Of a stretch of DNA of 64,000 bases, positions 59,501 to 64,000 are shown piece after piece. The notes under the pieces are model-generated. The model searched no databases. It was not told the DNA's origin and saw only the letters and a list, made by a program, of their open reading frames with translations. The stretch is from Paralvinella palmiformis (Eukaryota; Annelida; Polychaeta; Terebellida; Alvinellidae): contig JAODUP010000702.1 of the NCBI GenBank assembly GCA_025642065.1, forward strand, positions 228,501-292,500, in the 5' to 3' direction. The translations under genes and the position numbers were made by a program. Position 1 is the first letter of the stretch; each line of letters opens with the position of its first letter.

Positions 59501-60100
59501 CAAGTTTTTTCAACGTACTACCCAACCTTGTGTCGGTGACGGCCACCATGTCAAAGTCATTCATGAGTATATAATCACAAAGAGAGGGTTTTATTTTTGA
59601 CTGACCTGGGATTGAAACAGCAGATCCGCAGATGCTTTTCCTCGGCTGGTTTACAATCAAATACTCTTTTTATCTTCAAAAGATTATCTCAGTTCACATG
59701 TAGGGTGGATTTATTAGATAATGTTCCAATTGGATGTAGTATATCCCGCATACGCACAATAGATGGAATACTTCTCGAACAACCAGCATTATCCGGTGCA
59801 TATTTTTTCTCTGGTGCAATCAGCAATTTGAGATTGTCGAAATTGGCTCCAGCTTGTTTGGTGACACAATTGAACTTGACCGCATTGTAGGGTTTATTAA
59901 AGACACTGCAAATCGGCCTAATTAAGCGTTTCCCCGCCTTTGTTCCCCGCCTGGTGTATGGCCTACATATATGTAGCTTATTCAGTGTGTTGTGCCATGG
60001 TTGATTGGCTGTTGGATACACACAATACCTCAGGCCAGGCAGAAACGATCGTGCGTATGTGGTCATGGTTCATTGAACACTGAAACACTCATTTAATCAC
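56535..60100 (-). mobile_element. nearly full-length but broken L2-like LINE
   Basis: Order on the minus strand: a 5' basic segment (60066-59689) with RPYTRRGTKAGKRLIRPI; then the endonuclease in pieces, DFDMVAVTDTRLGS near 59565, SKGGGVALIYKS and VIYRPP near 59430-59285, VIVGDMNFHLD near 59170, HGHTLDVGITR near 59060 and HDHFAV near 58960; then the RT frame; then C-terminal pieces near 57390-57106 (LGIMFDSNMTMTQQVASIYR) and 57212-56907 (LHWLPVKYRGQFKLLVHTHK). The 3' UTR ends at about 56640-56535 with TGTAAAGCACTTTTGAGC and GCTATATAAATATGG before an (ATA)n tail, the conserved L2-type 3' end. At least four frameshifts break it. Confidence 0.82.
57455..58879 (-). pseudogene. LINE reverse transcriptase frame (part of the L2-like element)
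   Basis: 474 open residues between two frameshifts. The N-terminal third links endonuclease and RT (KHLMGNGEGR; FSDFFITKVDN). RT blocks follow: LKNYRPVSNLSSVSKILEK, SAYRKFHSTETALLKMNNNI, LIMLDLSAAFDTIDHQTLL with the first catalytic Asp, and HFYADDTQLYLSF with the YADD pair. The block normally reading VPQGSVLGP is changed to VSQVSGLVP. The catalytic residues survive, but the frame lacks its own endonuclease and C-terminus because of frameshifts near 58880 and 57455, so it should not make an active enzyme. Confidence 0.82.
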
Positions 60101-63100
60101 AATAATCAATGTCGATATCTATCCAGATCGAAACCAGTTGCAATATCCAGAACTATGGTTATATATTCTATGATCGTTTAGACAAAGGCCTGCCGAATTA
60201 TAGAGATATTGTCCACTTTTAAACAGCACAGAAATAGGTGTCTTCAATAGCTGTTTGGAGCTAGCCATTTTATAGCGCTCAACACAAGTTATATATGTTT
60301 TAGCTTTGTATAATAAGGCACATGCACAGATAATCTCGAATCGTGAATTCAAACTCTAGACGTTTCTTCAGGGGACTGAATTCAGAGTGGCGACTTTTCT
60401 AGCTGAGACATGTGTAATGTCTCACCAGTCCCTAAGCCGCCAAGCAAAAACAAAAAGTAAATCATCTAGAGTCGTGGAGTTTGGAAGTAGAATACGACAG
60501 TAGTGAGAATGTTTAGATTAATTGTAACAGCCCTATTTATAAATATTTTTCAATTGCTGTATCTTTAGCAATACTATATAAACTATATAAACTAATTGTC
60601 ACTGTCTTCAAAGGTCACTTTGTACAACGGTCCGGTGTCATGAATTGACTACTATTAAAACTATTAGCTTGTTTGCTATTAAAGGGCCGACATCTGCTCT
60701 GTAGTAGACTGTAATAGCGCGTCATAGTTTCGGTTCTGTTTAAACTATGTTAACATTTAGTATTTCAAATATTCAAATCTGTTGTTGGTGTTTATAGCCA
60801 TTGCACCTGGTTAGCTGATATAAACACATTAATTACCGAAAGCTAAAAGTCTTATTCTTATTTAAGGCATCGACCTTTCCAAGACAGCAGACATGGCGTC
60901 TAAGGTAGATAAACGTATTTCCCATTAATTTTCCTACACCTTTTACAATGTATAGGTATATTAACTTAATGTGGAAATAACATGTTCAAGTCTAGGGATC
61001 AAATCAAATAAGGTAACCTGTATTAATGAGGTGTACAGTTTGCTTATATATACATTTTAGATAGTACTATAGCAGAGCTTAAATCCCTGATGAATTACGA
61101 AAATGAAATATTTAAAAGAAGATATTAAATCTAGGATAGATTGAAAGGAGGTACATTTATTTATCTTTTCTAATAATACAGTCTTTCCATCTTTTCAGTT
61201 TATATTGTTGTTGGCTGAATATGTGTATGTCAAAATTGCAAAAACGTATTAACCTCGCATCTGTATAAAACAAATGTAATCGAAAAAGAACAAAATATTC
61301 ATAAACTTTGAATATAGATGAATGAAATAGTTTATTACTGAATGACGAGTTTTGATGGAAATGTTGTAATGGCTGAGAGTTTATGCAAATATTCGAGTGC
61401 ACTGTCGTTAATAGATTGCCTTTTATAGATGTTGATAGTATAATCGTAAATAATACAATCTATCACTACACTATTATGAACTCGATGAAGGCAAATTATG
61501 TTATAATAATATATGCTACATGGTAAAGTTAGAGTAATCTACACCAGATCTAACAAACGCAAACTGTGCTTATTGCGTAAATAATACATTATAGCGGTGT
61601 ATACTCTTATGATGAGAGAAGCATATATTATTAGTGAATTCACATGTACAATCATATTATTGCAAATATTTTAATATAATATATTATATAGGGGCTTTCA
61701 AATAACATGATAAGCCTAAATACATAATTGTTTTGTTATTCGTTCAGATGGGCGATTTTGATTCATCAATATTCTAATTTCCGCAATCAACTTTTCTAAA
61801 TTATTCAAAGAAACCTAGAAAATGTAACTCATTGACAGATTCACACCGGAACGCTGTAATATACCACATCATTTTTGAAAAAGGACTAAATCAAGTTATT
61901 CATCTGGCACACGAGATTGTGAGGATAAATATATCATGGTCAAGCACATCATATGCAACAAAAATCTTCGAAAGAACCGTTACTACAAGTGAATCTCGGT
62001 AAATTTATATTATAAGATAATTTTCACTCGAATCAATGTCGACTTTTTGCCGAGATCATTGATATATACAGATGTTCGTGACTAACTAAGATAATTGTTT
62101 AATAAATACTTGTTTATATATAATTTTAATGTGAAAAAGTTATATTTAAAATGTGCTTCTTATTCTTTAAATATTTTAATTACAAAGTTTCTCCATATTA
62201 GTTTCAATTGCTACCTCTAAGCTGATAATCTGTTGAACAAAGAAAATATGAAAAGAAATATCTTTGATAATGTTAATCTTTCATTATTTTAATAGTACTA
62301 AAGTAATTGGCTTAAAGCAAACCATCAAAAGGAATAAACGTATTGTTAATTCAGCTAATTGTAATTATTAGTTAAAACTTATTAAATTTAGCTATAAGTA
62401 TGTTTTATTAGAATAATAACTAATAATTTGCCCATATTAGTTTAAACAGAATCTGACTAGGTACTTCTTATTCTGATTACACATTAATGTCCATACATTA
62501 AATTATTATTTTAATGAATTTCCAAATAGTATACCATCTAAATTATATTATGATATACGACACCGTTGTTCAAACATCTTCTGATTCTAGTTAAAAACCC
62601 AACACGTGAACACGTGAAAATGTAATATCGTGAAATACATAGGTTTGTTCTTACTAGCTGTATTGTCATTAGGTTGTATGCTTCAAATAAAAATTCAAAA
62701 TAAGAATATTATGACTATCGCCAGAGAGTAGGTGTGAAAGAATCTATTATTAATATACAGCCTAGATCCAGTGGGCAAAGCAGTAATATTTTTACTACAT
62801 TTAACATCCATGCCCGTGAAAATTAAAATATATCAAACCAAAAGGTTTTATAAAAGGCCATTTTAACCCAGAAAGATAAAACCATATGTAAATGTGAAAA
62901 CGACCTTTCTGTAATTGATCTTTTTATGAAACCATCATATGGTACAATTTAGTTTTTTTTATATAATAACTGTGGCAGTGCCATTCATATGTCTTTTTTA
63001 TCTTTAAAAAATCATAAATTATCATTTAACGTTTCGCTTTTTCCATGTTATGACATAGTGAACATTACCCAAGATAGTCAGAATCGCAAAATATCATTAA

Positions 63101-63360
63101 TAATTCCCATAACTAGTTCTTGTTTCATAACTAATGTAGCTATTAACAAAAGGTAAACAGCTAATACGCTATAACAGTGATATCAGTCTATACTTTGAGA
63201 CTGGTATTAATATTATAACATACAGGTATGTGAATATATTGGCTATGGAAGCTTTAACCTTAATGCACACACGGTCGATCCGTGGCATAAAATGATAGTC
63301 CTGTTCGTAGATTGGAGGTTATCCTAATAAAATATACACACAATGGTACAGTTTGTTTAT
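60101..63360. other. AT-rich intergenic DNA
   Basis: Short frames only (60119-60352 -, 61157-61402 -), without motifs. No RNA gene or repeat domain recognised. Confidence 0.5.
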
Positions 63361-63375
63361 TAATGGTACAGATTG

Positions 63376-63650
63376 TTTATCATCATCATCATCATCATCA
63401 TCATCACTATAATCATCAACACTATCGTGATCATCAACACCATCATTATCATAATCATGATCATAATCATCTACATCATCATAATCATAATTATCTTCAT
63501 CAACATCAACAACAACAACATTATCATCATCATCTTCATCATAGTCATCGTAGTCGTCGTCATCATCATCATCATCAGCAGCAGCAGCATTATCATCATA
63601 ATCATTACTCTTATCAACACGATAATTATTATCATAATTATCATCATAAA
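63376..63650. repeat. imperfect (TCA)n trinucleotide tract
   Basis: TCA units with ACA, GCA and TAA interruptions. It is open on both strands in three frames (poly-His, poly-Ile, poly-Asp), which is what a trinucleotide repeat does and not evidence for a gene. Confidence 0.93.
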
Positions 63651-63659
63651 TCATAAGGA

Positions 63660-64000
63660 ATTTTAAGGATGAATTTCAATTATATTTTATAAACTATTAT
63701 AAGTCAAGAGACCTTTCAAAATGATATGTCCTCATATTTAATGAATCTGTTTACACTTTGCTACATTTGTAGATAGGCTAAATGTAACATTCGGTAAGGA
63801 ATCAAGTTGATATATAAGTATTTTGGCTGCACACTACCCAAAAACATAAACGTCGGAAAAGGATAAAAGCAAAATAGTTGACTTTCTAGTAGAATGAGTG
63901 TATACTTCCCCAAAACATTGTTTAGTGATTATAGTAAAGAAACAAAAACAGTTAACAATACATTTAAAACTACCTCAAGAACGATATTACTACCACCCCG
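63660..64000. other. AT-rich end of window
   Basis: No feature seen. Confidence 0.5.

Noticed and set aside
57296..59890. Plus-strand frames over 57.3-59.9 kb
   Set aside because: Shadows of the minus-strand LINE.
63312..63666. Poly-His, poly-Ile and poly-Asp frames
   Set aside because: Trinucleotide repeat open in every phase; no other coding evidence.

Overview
The window looks like nuclear DNA of an invertebrate animal. It is strongly AT-rich and full of simple-sequence tracts, with large intergenic spaces, spliced 5' untranslated exons, and decayed copies of animal-type transposons: L2/CR1-like LINEs, tRNA-derived SINEs, Tc1/mariner, pogo/Tigger and Ty3/gypsy. No bacterial-style operon, rRNA, intact tRNA or CRISPR array is present. 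I cannot name the species. The transposon mix would fit a lophotrochozoan, a hemichordate or another non-vertebrate deuterostome.

The real genes are a small family of class A-like (rhodopsin-like) seven-transmembrane receptors with intronless coding regions. Copy 1 (about 841-1926, +) is a wreck split by a (TA)n tract. Copy 2 (18825-19975, +) is complete except for one missing A in a homopolymer. Copy 3 (34606-35739, +) and copy 4 (49974-51125, -) are intact. Copies 2-4 each have an upstream non-coding exon joined by a 270-370 bp intron. They also share recognisable flanks for roughly 0.9 kb upstream and 1-2 kb downstream, so whole 3-4 kb blocks were duplicated and one was inverted. The proteins keep the class A disulfide pair and an E-R motif at the end of TM3, but depart from the usual TM6 and TM7 signatures. 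A chemosensory or orphan-receptor role is a guess.

Layout: 0-2 kb receptor pseudogene; 2.3-3 kb LINE 3' end; 5-11 kb microsatellites, copies A and C of an unclassified gene-like repeat, and a direct repeat at 8.93/10.11 kb; 11-17 kb mostly plain AT-rich DNA with a few unassigned open frames; 17.3-17.9 kb a 600 bp CA/CATA tract; 18-22 kb receptor block 2; 23.4-23.95 kb Tigger-like remnant; 25-26.3 kb Ty3/gypsy remnant; 28.6-29.5 kb copy B of the gene-like repeat; 33.6-36.9 kb receptor block 3; 39.9-45.2 kb SINE and LINE pieces and two hammerhead-like motifs; 46.4-48.3 kb microsatellites around a Tc1-like remnant; 48.9-52.2 kb receptor block 4; 53.1-53.7 kb LINE RT fragment, then an inverted minisatellite and a stretch that reads like poor base calling; 55.3-56.5 kb copy D of the gene-like repeat; 56.5-60.1 kb a nearly full-length but broken L2-like LINE; 60-64 kb quiet AT-rich DNA with a TCA-rich tract.

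The two best candidates for something undescribed are the unclassified gene-like repeat family (copies A-D), whose two longest 3' copies share the same in-frame TGA, and the hammerhead-ribozyme-like motifs at 43957-43998 and 40473-40512, which share one architecture with different stem sequences.
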